From JBJEDU01 sp051872395 (GTDB lineage: Bacteria > Bacillota_I > Bacilli_A > RFN20 > CAG-826), in contig JBJEDU010000001.1 in the NCBI GenBank assembly GCA_051872395.1, forward strand, positions 1 to 58,331: a DNA stretch of 58,331 bases, written 5' to 3'. The notes beneath the pieces are model-generated. The model searched no databases and was not told the origin of the DNA. It saw only the letters and a program-made list of their open reading frames with translations. Made by a program: the position numbers and the translations under genes. Of the stretch, positions 43,373 through 52,759 are shown piece after piece. Each line of letters opens with the position of its first letter. Position 1 is the stretch's first letter.

Positions 43373-44956
43373 TTATTCATTTGTCCTTATTGGTTTATAA
43401 CTTAATTCTTCTTGAATATTATTTTTTAAAAGATATTCTTTATAAATCGTTTTGACTTCATCCGAATTAATCTTATTTTTGTTTTGTTCTATTAAATTAA
43501 TTAAAGGCTTATATTTATAAGATAATAAGAACTTTATAATATTTAATTCTTGAAGAGTAAAATATCTTTTTGAAATGATATTTTTCTTGATGATAACGAA
43601 TATTTTATTTAAATATGTTTCATCATTTTCTTTTAAATATAGACCTGCATAATGGTATAAATAGGAAACATTCCCTTCTATATCTTTTAACTTAAAGTTA
43701 TCACTTAATAATGACTTATAAAAAATTTCGATATTGTAGCTATGAAATTTGCATTCGTTAATATTGATTGAGCCTTTATTTTTTATTAAAAAAGATAAAG
43801 TTGATGGATAATTAATAAATATATTCAAAATGATATTTAATTCGACAGAGTTGAGTAAGAAATATATTATGTGGTTTCCAAAATGCTCAAAAATTTCTTT
43901 ATGATTCATTAAAAACTCAAAAAATATTAAATCGATGGAAACGATATCTGAATTAAAGATTCTTTGATTTTTAACAATTGAAAAATTAGATATATAAAAA
44001 TACCTTATAGCGTTCACTTTAGTATTATCGAGTGGTGTTTCTTCGATAATATCCTCAATAATATTCATTAGTTGATATTTATCGAAATCATCAATCGCAT
44101 TGAATCTAATACGATAAAGTTTCAAAAATTTATATCGGTCTTCTTTTTTAACAAATTTAATGAATTTGAAAATCATTGAAACGTCGATTTTTAGGCTTTT
44201 TAAGTATTCAATCGGATCATCGCTTTCCACTAAATTTTCTCCAATCGCATAAAAGAAACAATGAAATTTTTCATCTTCAAGTCTAATTTTTGTACTTACT
44301 AAATTGATAATCGGATCATAGAATTTTCCAGTACATTTTTCTAATAACTTTTTTGCGTCTTTTACTGTGTAATTATTGTTTTTAATTATTTCACCAAAAA
44401 AGATGGCTAGATTAAAATATGAATGCTTCGATTCTAACGTTTTGTTATAGTATAAACTTATCAAATCATCGACAGAGACGTTTGAAATTTTATAACCTCG
44501 TTTTTCGATTTCTTTAATTAATTGTTCAGGCGTTATATTGTTTTTATATCGATATATATCTTCAATAATTCTATTTATATCTTTGTTATAATAATTGTCT
44601 ACAAATGGTTCAACTAGATTAACGTCATTATTTTCATAATTTGAATCAAGGAAAAGTATGGACGCTGCTAAATGTTCACAACTATTATTAGCGAAAAAAG
44701 TTTTACATGAGCACACATAATGTAATGCTGATACAACTTCTTTCTTACCATTCACTTTTAAAGATAGCTTACAAACATTTTTCATGTTGTTAGTGGAATT
44801 TTTAACTAAAAAAGTATAATCTCTAACATCGCTTCCCTTGTTCGCACCACTTAAAAATGAAACCTTTTTGTTAACTAATAGTCTTTTGCCTTTGACTAAA
44901 TCAGAATCTCTAATAATCAATGGAAATGTTGATTTAATTTTTAATGAAGTATCCAT
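43373..44956 (-). CDS. SWIM zinc-finger protein (YwqB-like)
   Basis: 527 residues. YVCSCKTFFANNSCEHLAA around 80-98 is the CxCx(n)CxH SWIM zinc site used for DNA or protein contact. The rest is helical, Asn/Ile-rich, with no catalytic motif. It is encoded directly upstream of the SNF2 ATPase (2-base gap), as for YwqB and YwqA; in other species the two are fused. I infer that it helps recruit the SNF2 motor to DNA. Divergent from the Glu/Val/Pro-rich membrane protein gene. Confidence 0.85.
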   Translation of the reverse strand: MDTSLKIKSTFPLIIRDSDLVKGKRLLVNKKVSFLSGANKGSDVRDYTFLVKNSTNNMKNVCKLSLKVNGKKEVVSALHYVCSCKTFFANNSCEHLAASILFLDSNYENNDVNLVEPFVDNYYNKDINRIIEDIYRYKNNITPEQLIKEIEKRGYKISNVSVDDLISLYYNKTLESKHSYFNLAIFFGEIIKNNNYTVKDAKKLLEKCTGKFYDPIINLVSTKIRLEDEKFHCFFYAIGENLVESDDPIEYLKSLKIDVSMIFKFIKFVKKEDRYKFLKLYRIRFNAIDDFDKYQLMNIIEDIIEETPLDNTKVNAIRYFYISNFSIVKNQRIFNSDIVSIDLIFFEFLMNHKEIFEHFGNHIIYFLLNSVELNIILNIFINYPSTLSFLIKNKGSININECKFHSYNIEIFYKSLLSDNFKLKDIEGNVSYLYHYAGLYLKENDETYLNKIFVIIKKNIISKRYFTLQELNIIKFLLSYKYKPLINLIEQNKNKINSDEVKTIYKEYLLKNNIQEELSYKPIRTNE

Positions 44957-45104
44957 ATTTAAAATTATATTTTATTTAAGATAAACAAACTATCAAATTA
45001 TTAATTTTCAAAAAAATAGTGCAAAATTACCTTAAATTTTAAAAATTTAATTGTATATAAAATATATTCGATTTAAAATTAAGAAAAGTTAAGGAGATTT
45101 ATAT

Positions 45105-46832
45105 ATGAAATCTAAATTTAAAGGTACAGTTTCAATTTTGAGCGTTTTATTTGGTGTCATGTTAGCCGGATTTATCGCTCTATTTGTTGTAGTTGGACTT
45201 CAATACCCACTCGGGGGAGGTATTGTCGCAGAACTAAGAATTTTTCTTGAAGCGTTTTTAGATTCAGTTACTTTCCAATTTGGATTCACTGGCGCTTTAT
45301 CTATTCCAACATATGTGACTTATGGTCATTTATTAGTTGCTTTAATTTTAATAGTTGTTGACATTGTTGTTGTCGCAGTCAAGAAAAAACCAATTTTCTT
45401 ATTATTTATTGTTGCAATTCTTTTAGGTGTCGTTCCTTCATTACAAGTAGGATTAGACATGTCGCTTATTGGCGTTTATCTCGATGGAATTAAAAATACC
45501 ACAGATATCGCAACCATGATTGTTTGCTACGCTACGGTTATTACTGCTGATTTAACCCTCTTATTGATGATTGCGTTATTTATCGTAACCGCATGTTCAT
45601 ATGGTGAAGACGAAGTAGAAGAAGATGTCCTTCCTACTGTTGTCGCTGATGAAGTAAAAGAGGAAGAAGCAACATTAGAAGTCGAACCAGAAGCAGAAAG
45701 TGATGATACACTTGATTCTGAAGTCGAATTAATGCCTGTCTTCGAAACCGAACCAGAACCAGTTGAAGAAGTTAAGGATGAAACCCCTGTTGAAGCTCCA
45801 GTCGTAGAAACTACTGAAGAAGAAGTTGAGGTTGAACCTGAACCTGCTCCAGTTGTTGAAGAAGTTAAAGAACCTACTTTAACAAAAGAAGACATTTTAT
45901 CCTTCTTAAGAGATTCTGTTAGAGACATCGTTCGTGATGAAATCGCAAGAAATAATCTTGAACATCAAGAAAAATGTCACAAAGATGATCATGAACATCA
46001 TCCAACCACTGATAATCACTCAATTACTGGTGCTACTTTTGGCGGACCATTAATTGTTCAAAATTTCTATGGCGTTAATCCTACTCAAAATGTTCAAGCG
46101 CCAGTAGAAGCAAAAAAAGAAGAACCTGTTGAACCAAAAGTGGTTGAAAGAATTATTGAAAAACATATTCCAGTAGAGGTTGTCCGTGTCGTTAAAGAAG
46201 AACAACCAGTCGTTAAGGAAGAAGTTGTCAAAGAAGAAGTTAAAGAACCTGTAAAGGAAGTCGTTACTCCTGCTCCAGTTAAAGAAGAAGTTGCTCCTTT
46301 ACCAGTTGTTGTTGAAGAAGTTAAACCTGCTCCTGTCGTAGAAGAAGTAAAAGAAGCTCCTGCTACTGAAGAAGTTGCGGTTGAAAAGAAACCAATTATT
46401 CGTATTCCTTTTGAAACACGTATGTTAGGTGCTGATCAAGAGATGAAAGATAATTACAATACCTTAAAAAATGAAATTTTAAGTTATGGTGTTAAATCAC
46501 GCGTCTCAAATTCAGGTGATACATTCCGTCTTCATAGAAAAACATATGTAAAAATCACTATCGCTGGAAAATCACTTAAATGCTATTTTGCTTTAGATCC
46601 AGAAGAATATCGTGAATCTACAGTCCCAGTTCAAGATGCTGGTGAAAAGAATGTTTACGCTGATATTCCATTAGTGTTTAAAGTAAAATCTGCTTTATCA
46701 GTTAAAAGAGCCAAACAACTTATTCAAGATGTCATGGAAAAGAATGAACTTGAACAAGGTGAAGTTGGTAATGTTGACTGGGTTAAAGAATTAGAAAATA
46801 GTTCTTCAAATTCAGATAATAGCGAAGATTAA
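45105..46832 (+). CDS. Membrane protein with Glu/Val/Pro-rich linker and C-terminal conserved domain
   Basis: Four membrane segments in the first 165 residues are followed by a long acidic region (about 170-450) built of repeated VEEVK, PAPV and EEV units. A His-rich patch (EHQEKCHKDDHEHH) sits near 285-298. The C-terminal domain (about 455-560, with RLHRKTYVKITIAGKSLKCY and FALDPEEY) is a module I have met in other Bacillota proteins but cannot name. The region between could span some distance as an extended linker. The gene stands alone with a strong terminator. Possible role in envelope organisation or division; not proven. Confidence 0.7.
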   Translation: MKSKFKGTVSILSVLFGVMLAGFIALFVVVGLQYPLGGGIVAELRIFLEAFLDSVTFQFGFTGALSIPTYVTYGHLLVALILIVVDIVVVAVKKKPIFLLFIVAILLGVVPSLQVGLDMSLIGVYLDGIKNTTDIATMIVCYATVITADLTLLLMIALFIVTACSYGEDEVEEDVLPTVVADEVKEEEATLEVEPEAESDDTLDSEVELMPVFETEPEPVEEVKDETPVEAPVVETTEEEVEVEPEPAPVVEEVKEPTLTKEDILSFLRDSVRDIVRDEIARNNLEHQEKCHKDDHEHHPTTDNHSITGATFGGPLIVQNFYGVNPTQNVQAPVEAKKEEPVEPKVVERIIEKHIPVEVVRVVKEEQPVVKEEVVKEEVKEPVKEVVTPAPVKEEVAPLPVVVEEVKPAPVVEEVKEAPATEEVAVEKKPIIRIPFETRMLGADQEMKDNYNTLKNEILSYGVKSRVSNSGDTFRLHRKTYVKITIAGKSLKCYFALDPEEYRESTVPVQDAGEKNVYADIPLVFKVKSALSVKRAKQLIQDVMEKNELEQGEVGNVDWVKELENSSSNSDNSED

Positions 46833-46858
46833 TTATCTTAACATTTATTAAATTTTAT

Positions 46859-46890
46859 AATCCCAAACGCTGTTGTTTGGGATTTTTTTA
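46859..46890 (+). terminator. Terminator after the Glu/Val/Pro-rich membrane protein
   Basis: AATCCCAAAC and GTTTGGGATT form a perfect 10-bp stem followed by seven T residues. Confidence 0.92.
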
Positions 46891-46936
46891 TAATCTTTAT
46901 AATGTATTTTTCTTTTAATATAGGTATATTAAATAT

Positions 46937-47104
46937 ATGGACTTAAAAAATCAAAAATTAGAACCTCGTGGTGAAAAAGACCACAAATTCAATATTCATA
47001 ACAAAACAGATAAAAAGATTTTAATCTTTGTTATTCTTACAATTGTTATTGGTATTATTTTAATTGTCCTTTTATCTTTTTTAGCAATTAATAATCTATT
47101 ATGA
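46937..47104 (+). CDS. 55-residue single-pass membrane protein
   Basis: The sequence opens MDLKNQKLEPRGEKDHKFN, followed by a Lys-rich step and one long hydrophobic helix (about 28-52) at the C-terminus, so it is a tail-anchored small protein with a charged cytoplasmic part. Its TGA overlaps the ATG of the SDR gene (ATGA at 47101-47104), a sign of translational coupling and of a real gene. No homologous family is recognised. Confidence 0.6.
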   Translation: MDLKNQKLEPRGEKDHKFNIHNKTDKKILIFVILTIVIGIILIVLLSFLAINNLL

Positions 47105-47979
47105 AAATAGATACTTACATAGAAAAAAACTTTAACTATTCGGATAGTGATCGTCCAATTATTATATTAGGTTCGACCAGTGGAATCGGAAAAGAAGCCA
47201 CTTTTATTTTTGCTAAACTTCATTATCGATTAGTGTTAGCGAATAGAAATAGAAATAAATCCAATTTATTTAAACAAGAAATATTAAAATTATATCCTTC
47301 CGCGAATATTGAATTATTAGATTATGACCAATCATCATATCAATCGATTGATAATTTAATAAATGAAATTAAAACTAAATATAATAATTTTTATTCATTA
47401 ATAATTAACGCTGGGGTATTTCACGAAAACAAGAATTTATATTGTTATAATAAAATCCCTTTAGTGATGATGACTAATTTTATCGGACCAACTTATTTAA
47501 TTAATAAATTGGATGAAATACATAGTCTTTTAACTAATGAAGAACATAAGGTTGTTTTTGTTGGTTCTTTATCAAAAACTTTTGTTAAATATAAAAACAA
47601 TTTAATCGATGGAAATTATTCCTTATCTAAATTATGTTTATATAACCTCTTTTATCATTCTTATATTAATAATAAGGATAATATGAAATATTTAATGATG
47701 GAACCTGGTGTTAGTATGACTAACATTATTAGAAACTTACCTAAAGTTATTAGAGTATTAGCTAATATTATAATGCCTATTTTTTCTAATTCGCCTAAGA
47801 AAGGCTCTTTAGGAATACTAGAAGCAACTTTAAAAATAAATAATAATGGTGATATTTATATTCCAAAGCATTTCTTCCATTTCAAAGGATATCCAAAATT
47901 AAGTAAATTAAATAAAAAAATAATCGATAACAACATTATCGATTGTGCATATAAATTAATTGAAGAAACCAATCATTAA
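47101..47979 (+). CDS. Short-chain dehydrogenase/reductase (SDR)
   Basis: 292 residues. The cofactor loop GSTSGIGKEA (near 25-34) with ANRNRNK behind it suggests NADP(H). INAGVF is the NAG motif, VGSLSK carries the catalytic Ser, and NYSLSKL has the Tyr and Lys. The overall layout (FVGSL, YSLSK, MEPGVSMTNI) is close to the retinol dehydrogenase-like or classical SDR group. It is coupled to the small membrane protein upstream and convergent with the guanylate kinase gene (4-base overlap). Substrate unknown. Confidence 0.88.
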   Translation: MKIDTYIEKNFNYSDSDRPIIILGSTSGIGKEATFIFAKLHYRLVLANRNRNKSNLFKQEILKLYPSANIELLDYDQSSYQSIDNLINEIKTKYNNFYSLIINAGVFHENKNLYCYNKIPLVMMTNFIGPTYLINKLDEIHSLLTNEEHKVVFVGSLSKTFVKYKNNLIDGNYSLSKLCLYNLFYHSYINNKDNMKYLMMEPGVSMTNIIRNLPKVIRVLANIIMPIFSNSPKKGSLGILEATLKINNNGDIYIPKHFFHFKGYPKLSKLNKKIIDNNIIDCAYKLIEETNH

Positions 47980-48524
47980 TCGATGTTTCTTCTTTTTAAT
48001 TCTTCGTGGTATTTTTGATAGATTTCATCAGTTACTTCTTCAACGTTTTGAGTTTGAGAATTTACTGTAAAATCAACTTTCGCTATTTGTTCTTTTTTAA
48101 ACGCTTCTCTATCATGTAAAATCCGACTTTTAGCGTCATCTATTTTATCTCCCCGAAGGAGCATTCTTTCAAAACGAGTATTTTCTTCTGTTTCTAAAAA
48201 GAATGTAACAATTTTATCATCTTTTAAAGATATATAACTTCTTAATCCAGCAGGATCAATGACAACAACTTTATTTGAAGATATTTGATCTTTAGTGGAA
48301 CCATAATAGTTATTGTTAAACATGGTGTATTCAACAAAATCACCATTTTTAATTTTTTCTAGAAATTTTTCGACACTAACAAAAAAATAGTCTACGCCAT
48401 CGACTTCGCCTTTTCTTATTTTTCTAGTCGTGGTAGTGATAGCCTTGATTATGTTATATTTTTTGGCTAACAATTTAGCAACTTCGGTTTTACCGCTGGC
48501 GGAAGCTCCTGCTAAGACAATCAT
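47976..48524 (-). CDS. gmk: Guanylate kinase family protein
   Basis: Phosphorylates GMP to GDP. The P-loop is GASASGKTEV; ITTTTRKIRKGEVDGVDYFF is the characteristic GMP-binding segment (S/T-TR-R-GE-DG-DYFF); EYTMFNNNYYGS is the second GMP contact. 182 residues is slightly shorter than the usual 200-210, because the C-terminal part is brief. It could be the only Gmk or a paralog specialised for another nucleotide; the window does not tell. GTP and c-di-GMP supply depend on this step. Confidence 0.85.
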   Translation of the reverse strand: MIVLAGASASGKTEVAKLLAKKYNIIKAITTTTRKIRKGEVDGVDYFFVSVEKFLEKIKNGDFVEYTMFNNNYYGSTKDQISSNKVVVIDPAGLRSYISLKDDKIVTFFLETEENTRFERMLLRGDKIDDAKSRILHDREAFKKEQIAKVDFTVNSQTQNVEEVTDEIYQKYHEELKRRNID

Positions 48525-48579
48525 AAATCTCTCTTTTTGTTAATAAATATATAGATAATATAATTATTTTTCGCATTTT

Positions 48580-48603
48580 TATCAATAAATTTTTATTGAT
48601 GTA
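48580..48603. promoter_or_regulatory. Inverted repeat upstream of the Tad operon
   Basis: ATCAATA and TATTGAT flank a short T-rich centre between the divergent guanylate kinase and Tad units. TATAAT at 48632-48637 could be the Tad -10 box, but the -35 match is poor. The repeat could be an operator or only a hairpin. Confidence 0.3.
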
Positions 48604-48679
48604 GTATTAATTTCAAAAAATTTAATTTTTTTATAATCAAAATCAAAAATTCGCCCTAATTACATATATTGAGGGGGAA

Positions 48680-48958
48680 ATGATGAATTATAAAAAAATA
48701 GAATTGACCATTCAAAAAATTGCTTACGAATATATTAACGGTTATCAAAATAACCAATCGAGATTTTTATGCAAATTAGTGGACACTTCCTTCAATAACC
48801 TTAATTTTGTTAGTAAGCAAATAATAAACAATGAATTCTTTTTCAATGACTATCCTTATTGGTGGGAAAAGTATTACTCAAAAAGATATTTTTTGAAATT
48901 GAAAAAGAAAGCGATGAATCAATTTCTTTTTAACATCTACGTAAATCATTATGCATAA
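48680..48958 (+). CDS. Small basic protein, first gene of the Tad operon
   Basis: 92 residues, aromatic and Lys/Asn-rich, predicted mostly helical, without signal peptide or membrane helix. A GAGGGGG ribosome site lies immediately before the ATG; a second ATG one codon later is equally possible. Its stop overlaps the start of the exported protein by 8 bases, so it is coupled to the pilus genes. It could be a regulator or a cytoplasmic adaptor; no family recognised. Confidence 0.55.
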   Translation: MMNYKKIELTIQKIAYEYINGYQNNQSRFLCKLVDTSFNNLNFVSKQIINNEFFFNDYPYWWEKYYSKRYFLKLKKKAMNQFLFNIYVNHYA

Positions 48959-49964
48959 GAATAAATCTAACCTTCTATTAATTCTTGTTTCCTCCTTAAC
49001 TTCTTTTACTGTTAATAACGCTTCTTTAAACGCAACTAGTAGTTCGGTTTCAAGTGGAAACTATGGTCCTTTTTATGGAGGAAGTGATAAAACCACAATT
49101 GATATAACTTATAAACATCAAGAGGGTTTAGTTTTCGCGAAAGCGGTCATTGAAATATATTCCCTTCCTGTAAAATTAGAAGCGACCTACTCTAATGGAT
49201 ATAGTGAATATATCTCCGGCACTACATATTATTTTTCCTTCACAGTTGATATTAATAAATATATTGTTCCTAATGGAGTTCAAGTTTGGTTTGAGGTTAT
49301 TGAAAAAGACACGGACAATTTACTTTTTTATGATTATGAAACTGTCTATCCTGCGACTAAACATGATTCGATAAGAATAAATAATTTAACTAATTATTCC
49401 TATACTTCTGAAAATTACCTTTTTACTTTTTATACGAATATTTTAAGTAATTCTAAAAATAAAGAAATAATTAATTTTACTAATTTTGTAACCAATTTAT
49501 TTTATAAAAAAGAATATGGAAAAGTATCTTTTGATAGTTATATCCAATATACATTCAATCAAGAATTATATTCTGGCAGTGAAATTTATTTATCTTTCGA
49601 TGACAAATATAATTTGTTCCCGAATTTAAAAACTGTATCAAATAAAAAAGTTATTGAATTTACTATTAAAAGAAAAAGTTCAACTTCAACAACTTACAAT
49701 ATTTATTTATCACCTCTATACGTCAATTTTGATACATATGATATGTCATACACTGCAAGAAGCGGATATGTAGAAACAAGCTCGTTTTATTTTCCTATTA
49801 ATAAAAGAAACGAAATAGAAAGTATGTTCTTTCAATTATATTTTTCAAATTTCGGAGCAAGTAAAAGTGAATACTATTATGATGGCTCTTTTACCTTTGG
49901 TAAAAACCATATTGGTAACTGTAATAATAGTACCTTTTGTGTAGAAGGAGAAATTGGAAAATGA
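48951..49964 (+). CDS. Exported protein of the Tad locus
   Basis: 337 residues with an N-terminal signal (about 1-28, KSNLLLILVSSLTSFT then NNASLNA). The mature part is Tyr/Ser/Thr/Asn-rich with regular beta strands (ISGTTYYFSFTV, SFYFPINKRNE). It lies before the ATPase gene and overlaps the next gene by 4 bases (ATGA), so it belongs to the pilus operon. It may be a minor pilin-associated or surface component. No known domain. Confidence 0.6.
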   Translation: MHKNKSNLLLILVSSLTSFTVNNASLNATSSSVSSGNYGPFYGGSDKTTIDITYKHQEGLVFAKAVIEIYSLPVKLEATYSNGYSEYISGTTYYFSFTVDINKYIVPNGVQVWFEVIEKDTDNLLFYDYETVYPATKHDSIRINNLTNYSYTSENYLFTFYTNILSNSKNKEIINFTNFVTNLFYKKEYGKVSFDSYIQYTFNQELYSGSEIYLSFDDKYNLFPNLKTVSNKKVIEFTIKRKSSTSTTYNIYLSPLYVNFDTYDMSYTARSGYVETSSFYFPINKRNEIESMFFQLYFSNFGASKSEYYYDGSFTFGKNHIGNCNNSTFCVEGEIGK

Positions 49965-50347
49965 GTAATATTTTAATTTCAATTTTTATTTTAACTTGCT
50001 CTGTTCAATTATTTTCTATTTCTTTAAAAACTTCATACTTGAACAAGACTATTTATAATTACCCAAAAGCGATAATTGAAGCCTCTTTAATTATTAATGA
50101 TGAAGACCATATTGAACCTTATATCGATTGCGATCTACTTATGTCACTAAGTGATGAATATTTTTATTATTCAATTAATTCAAATTATATTTTTTATACT
50201 ATTTCTTATTATTTTTATAACCCGAGTGATGGTGAATATTGTTATGGGGAATATTGCATGGGTGTTGAAATCGAATTTAAAAGTAAACTCTATGACTTTT
50301 ATACCTACAATAAAAAATTAAATTTCGAGGTCAATAACAATGAATGA
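49961..50347 (+). CDS. Second exported protein of the Tad locus
   Basis: Start set at 49961, where GAAGGAG lies about 10 bases upstream and ATGA overlaps the previous stop; a longer frame from 49937 has no ribosome site. About 128 residues with a hydrophobic N-terminal stretch (NILISIFILTCSVQLFSI) and a Tyr/Asp-rich mature part. It overlaps the ATPase gene by 8 bases. Probably secreted or membrane-attached; function unknown. Confidence 0.55.
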   Translation: MSNILISIFILTCSVQLFSISLKTSYLNKTIYNYPKAIIEASLIINDEDHIEPYIDCDLLMSLSDEYFYYSINSNYIFYTISYYFYNPSDGEYCYGEYCMGVEIEFKSKLYDFYTYNKKLNFEVNNNE

Positions 50348-51401
50348 TAGATTATTAAACTTTATTAATAATTCTTTTTTATCGTCGTTACTTTCAAACG
50401 ATAATATTACCGATATATCTTTTAATGGTGAATCTTTATATTATCTTGATAATGAATGCGGAAGAGTCAAAAGCGATATAAAAATTAAAGAATCAGAAGT
50501 CAAAGACTTCGTCAGACAAATCGCTAATCTGAGCGAAAAACAATTTTCATTTCAAGAACCTCATTTAAATATTAGTATCGCTAATTACCGATTTTACGCA
50601 CTTCATAGTTCTTTATGCCGTTATAACTATAATAAAGTGACAACATTTTCATTAAGAAAAGCAAGCTATGAATTAAAAATTACAGATGATTCCCCCTTTT
50701 TAACAAGGCCACTAGTTTCTTTATTTAAAACACTAATAGATAATCATATATCAATTGTTATTGGTGGAGAAACCAGCAGCGGTAAAACTGAATTTCAAAA
50801 ATATTTAATAACTAAAATTGAAAGAAATAGTAGGGTAATAGTAATCGATAATATTCTCGAACTTGATTCTTTACATCAATACACTGACCTCGATTTAGTC
50901 ATTTACGAAAACAATGAAGAATTTTCTTTTTCTAACGCTAAAAGTTTGATTAAAGCATCATTAAGAAATAATCCTGATTGGTTGATTGTTTCAGAAGCGC
51001 GTGGAGAAGAAATGATTGATATATTGACCTCAGCGATGAGTGGACATCCAATCATCACAACAATTCACTCATTAAACGCTTTAACTATACACGATAGGAT
51101 GAGTATGCTCATCTTATTAAATGATAAAAAGATCAATCAAGAAAATATATTGAAAGATTTATATATTCATTTTCCTATCGCTGTTCAAATAGAAAAAGTT
51201 ATTAATAAAGACGGGAAAGTAACTCGTAGAATTTCTCAAGTTGTAGAAAAGCTATCAAATGGAAAGAACAATGTTATTTATTCATTTGAAAATAATTGTC
51301 ATAAATATGGAAAAATAACTAAAAATTTATTATTAAATCTTTCAATTCGTGGATATAATGACCAATTTAATTCAGTTTTTGTTGAGGGAAAGTATGAATA
51401 A
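50340..51401 (+). CDS. CpaF/TadA-type secretion ATPase
   Basis: 353 residues, compact for the family (usually over 400). The N-terminal domain contains SLRKASYELK; Walker A is GGETSSGKT at 142-150; the Asp-box NILELDSLHQ follows; Walker B and neighbours read NPDWLIVSEARGEE near 211-224, and SGHPIITTIHS is the His box. It powers polymerisation of Flp-type pilins at the inner membrane. The short N-terminus fits Bacillota Tad systems of the minimal type. The next gene starts inside its last codons. Confidence 0.93.
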   Translation: MNDRLLNFINNSFLSSLLSNDNITDISFNGESLYYLDNECGRVKSDIKIKESEVKDFVRQIANLSEKQFSFQEPHLNISIANYRFYALHSSLCRYNYNKVTTFSLRKASYELKITDDSPFLTRPLVSLFKTLIDNHISIVIGGETSSGKTEFQKYLITKIERNSRVIVIDNILELDSLHQYTDLDLVIYENNEEFSFSNAKSLIKASLRNNPDWLIVSEARGEEMIDILTSAMSGHPIITTIHSLNALTIHDRMSMLILLNDKKINQENILKDLYIHFPIAVQIEKVINKDGKVTRRISQVVEKLSNGKNNVIYSFENNCHKYGKITKNLLLNLSIRGYNDQFNSVFVEGKYE

Positions 51402-52104
51402 TTTCATTTTGATTTCTTTAATTGTTTCTTTGTTATTAACTCTCGTTGGATATATTTCGACCAATAATTATATAATTGCTATTTTGATATTTGTTTTATC
51501 TTTAATTTATTCAATATTTAGATTAAGACCATTATTAAAAAAGTATTTTAAGAAAGTTAATAATTATCATCTTTGTTATTTATTTACTAATAATTTAATT
51601 ATTTCTATTTCAATATTTAAAAATGTTGAAAAAGGGTGTACCAGCGCATTAGAAAGTATTGATAAAGAAATATTTAATGAAGTTGGTGATTTGTCAAATC
51701 TATCAAATTTTGAAAAGAGTAAATATTTATCAAAAGTATTTTCTTTAAAAGTGTATGATACATTTCTTTCTCTTTTAGATTTGTATATGGAAAATGGTGG
51801 GGATATTTTAAATATGTCATCATATATCATTAGCCAAATCCAATCAATTGAAGGTTATTTAATTACAACGAACAGTTATATCAAAAGAAAAGCCATTGAA
51901 TTTTCTATTTTATGGTTATTTTCTTTAGCAATATTAGTGTTTTTACGATTTGCTTTATCGAATTTCTTTCCATATTTAATTAAAAGTCAGTTTTATGTTT
52001 GGGGAATATTTCTCATTTTTCTTTTCATTATTTTATCAATAGAACTATTTGCCAAAAAGATAGTCAATATTGATTTTAAGAAGGAGTGCACTGATGAATT
52101 TTAA
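51394..52104 (+). CDS. TadB-like pilus platform protein
   Basis: Start set at the ATG at 51394 behind GAGGGAA. 236 residues with membrane helices at about 3-24, 25-42, 170-190 and 195-215 around a cytoplasmic helical part, the layout of T2SSF/TadB domains. It overlaps the ATPase gene by 8 bases and the next gene by 11. It forms the inner-membrane platform on which the ATPase acts, together with the TadC-like protein. Sequence conservation is low, so the assignment rests on topology and gene order. Confidence 0.8.
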   Translation: MNNFILISLIVSLLLTLVGYISTNNYIIAILIFVLSLIYSIFRLRPLLKKYFKKVNNYHLCYLFTNNLIISISIFKNVEKGCTSALESIDKEIFNEVGDLSNLSNFEKSKYLSKVFSLKVYDTFLSLLDLYMENGGDILNMSSYIISQIQSIEGYLITTNSYIKRKAIEFSILWLFSLAILVFLRFALSNFFPYLIKSQFYVWGIFLIFLFIILSIELFAKKIVNIDFKKECTDEF

Positions 52105-52759
52105 TAAAAGAATAATCGAACTCAATTTAAATCCGAAAAAGGAAATTGCTAAAATCGTTCTTTCTAATTTGATAATCATTTGTTTATCAATTGTTATATT
52201 GTATTTCTTTTTTAACATTGGATTTCTTTTATTGGCCATCGTGTCATTATTATTTATTAATTATTATTTATTTACTTCTTACAATTCTTTATATCAAAAA
52301 CAAGTAAGAGACCATGAAGAAGAATTTATTAATATCATGAAATATTTTCAAATATATATTTCTAATGGATTTAATGTTTATGTTTCATTTGAACTCATTT
52401 CAAATTCATGTTCATCTTGGATGAAAAACAAAATAGACATTTTATTAAAAGAAATTGACGAAGATAAAACAATCAAACCTTTTTATAATTTTTCCAAAAA
52501 TTTTTTAACACTAACTTACGAAAACATTATTTTGACTATCTACCAAATGGTGGATCAAGGAAGTTCAGAACAATACTTCAATAAATTTAATATTCTTTTT
52601 GATAAGTTGGTCAAAGAGCAAGAAATACAAATGATAGAAAAGAAGAAAAAGTCGATAGATTCATTAAATAATCTTCCTCTTTTTGGTGCAGGTTTTATCA
52701 CTATAATTTTAACTTTTGGAATACTCAGCATAATTGGAGAGTTATTAAATGGGATCTAA
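52094..52759 (+). CDS. TadC-like pilus platform protein
   Basis: Start set at 52094, where AAGGAG lies 8 bases upstream. 221 residues with two hydrophobic helices at about 18-55, a helical cytoplasmic part (HEEEFINIMKYFQIYISNGF and IYQMVDQGSSEQYF are T2SSF-like) and a C-terminal helix near 190-215. It partners with the TadB-like protein. It overlaps the following pseudopilin gene by 11 bases. Assignment from topology and order. Confidence 0.8.
   Translation: MNFNKRIIELNLNPKKEIAKIVLSNLIIICLSIVILYFFFNIGFLLLAIVSLLFINYYLFTSYNSLYQKQVRDHEEEFINIMKYFQIYISNGFNVYVSFELISNSCSSWMKNKIDILLKEIDEDKTIKPFYNFSKNFLTLTYENIILTIYQMVDQGSSEQYFNKFNILFDKLVKEQEIQMIEKKKKSIDSLNNLPLFGAGFITIILTFGILSIIGELLNGI

Noticed and set aside
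45527..45928. 133-residue Ser/Thr-rich reading frame on the minus strand.
   Set aside because: It is the complement of the Glu/Val/Pro repeat region of the real gene; the repeats alone keep the antisense frame open. No ribosome site.
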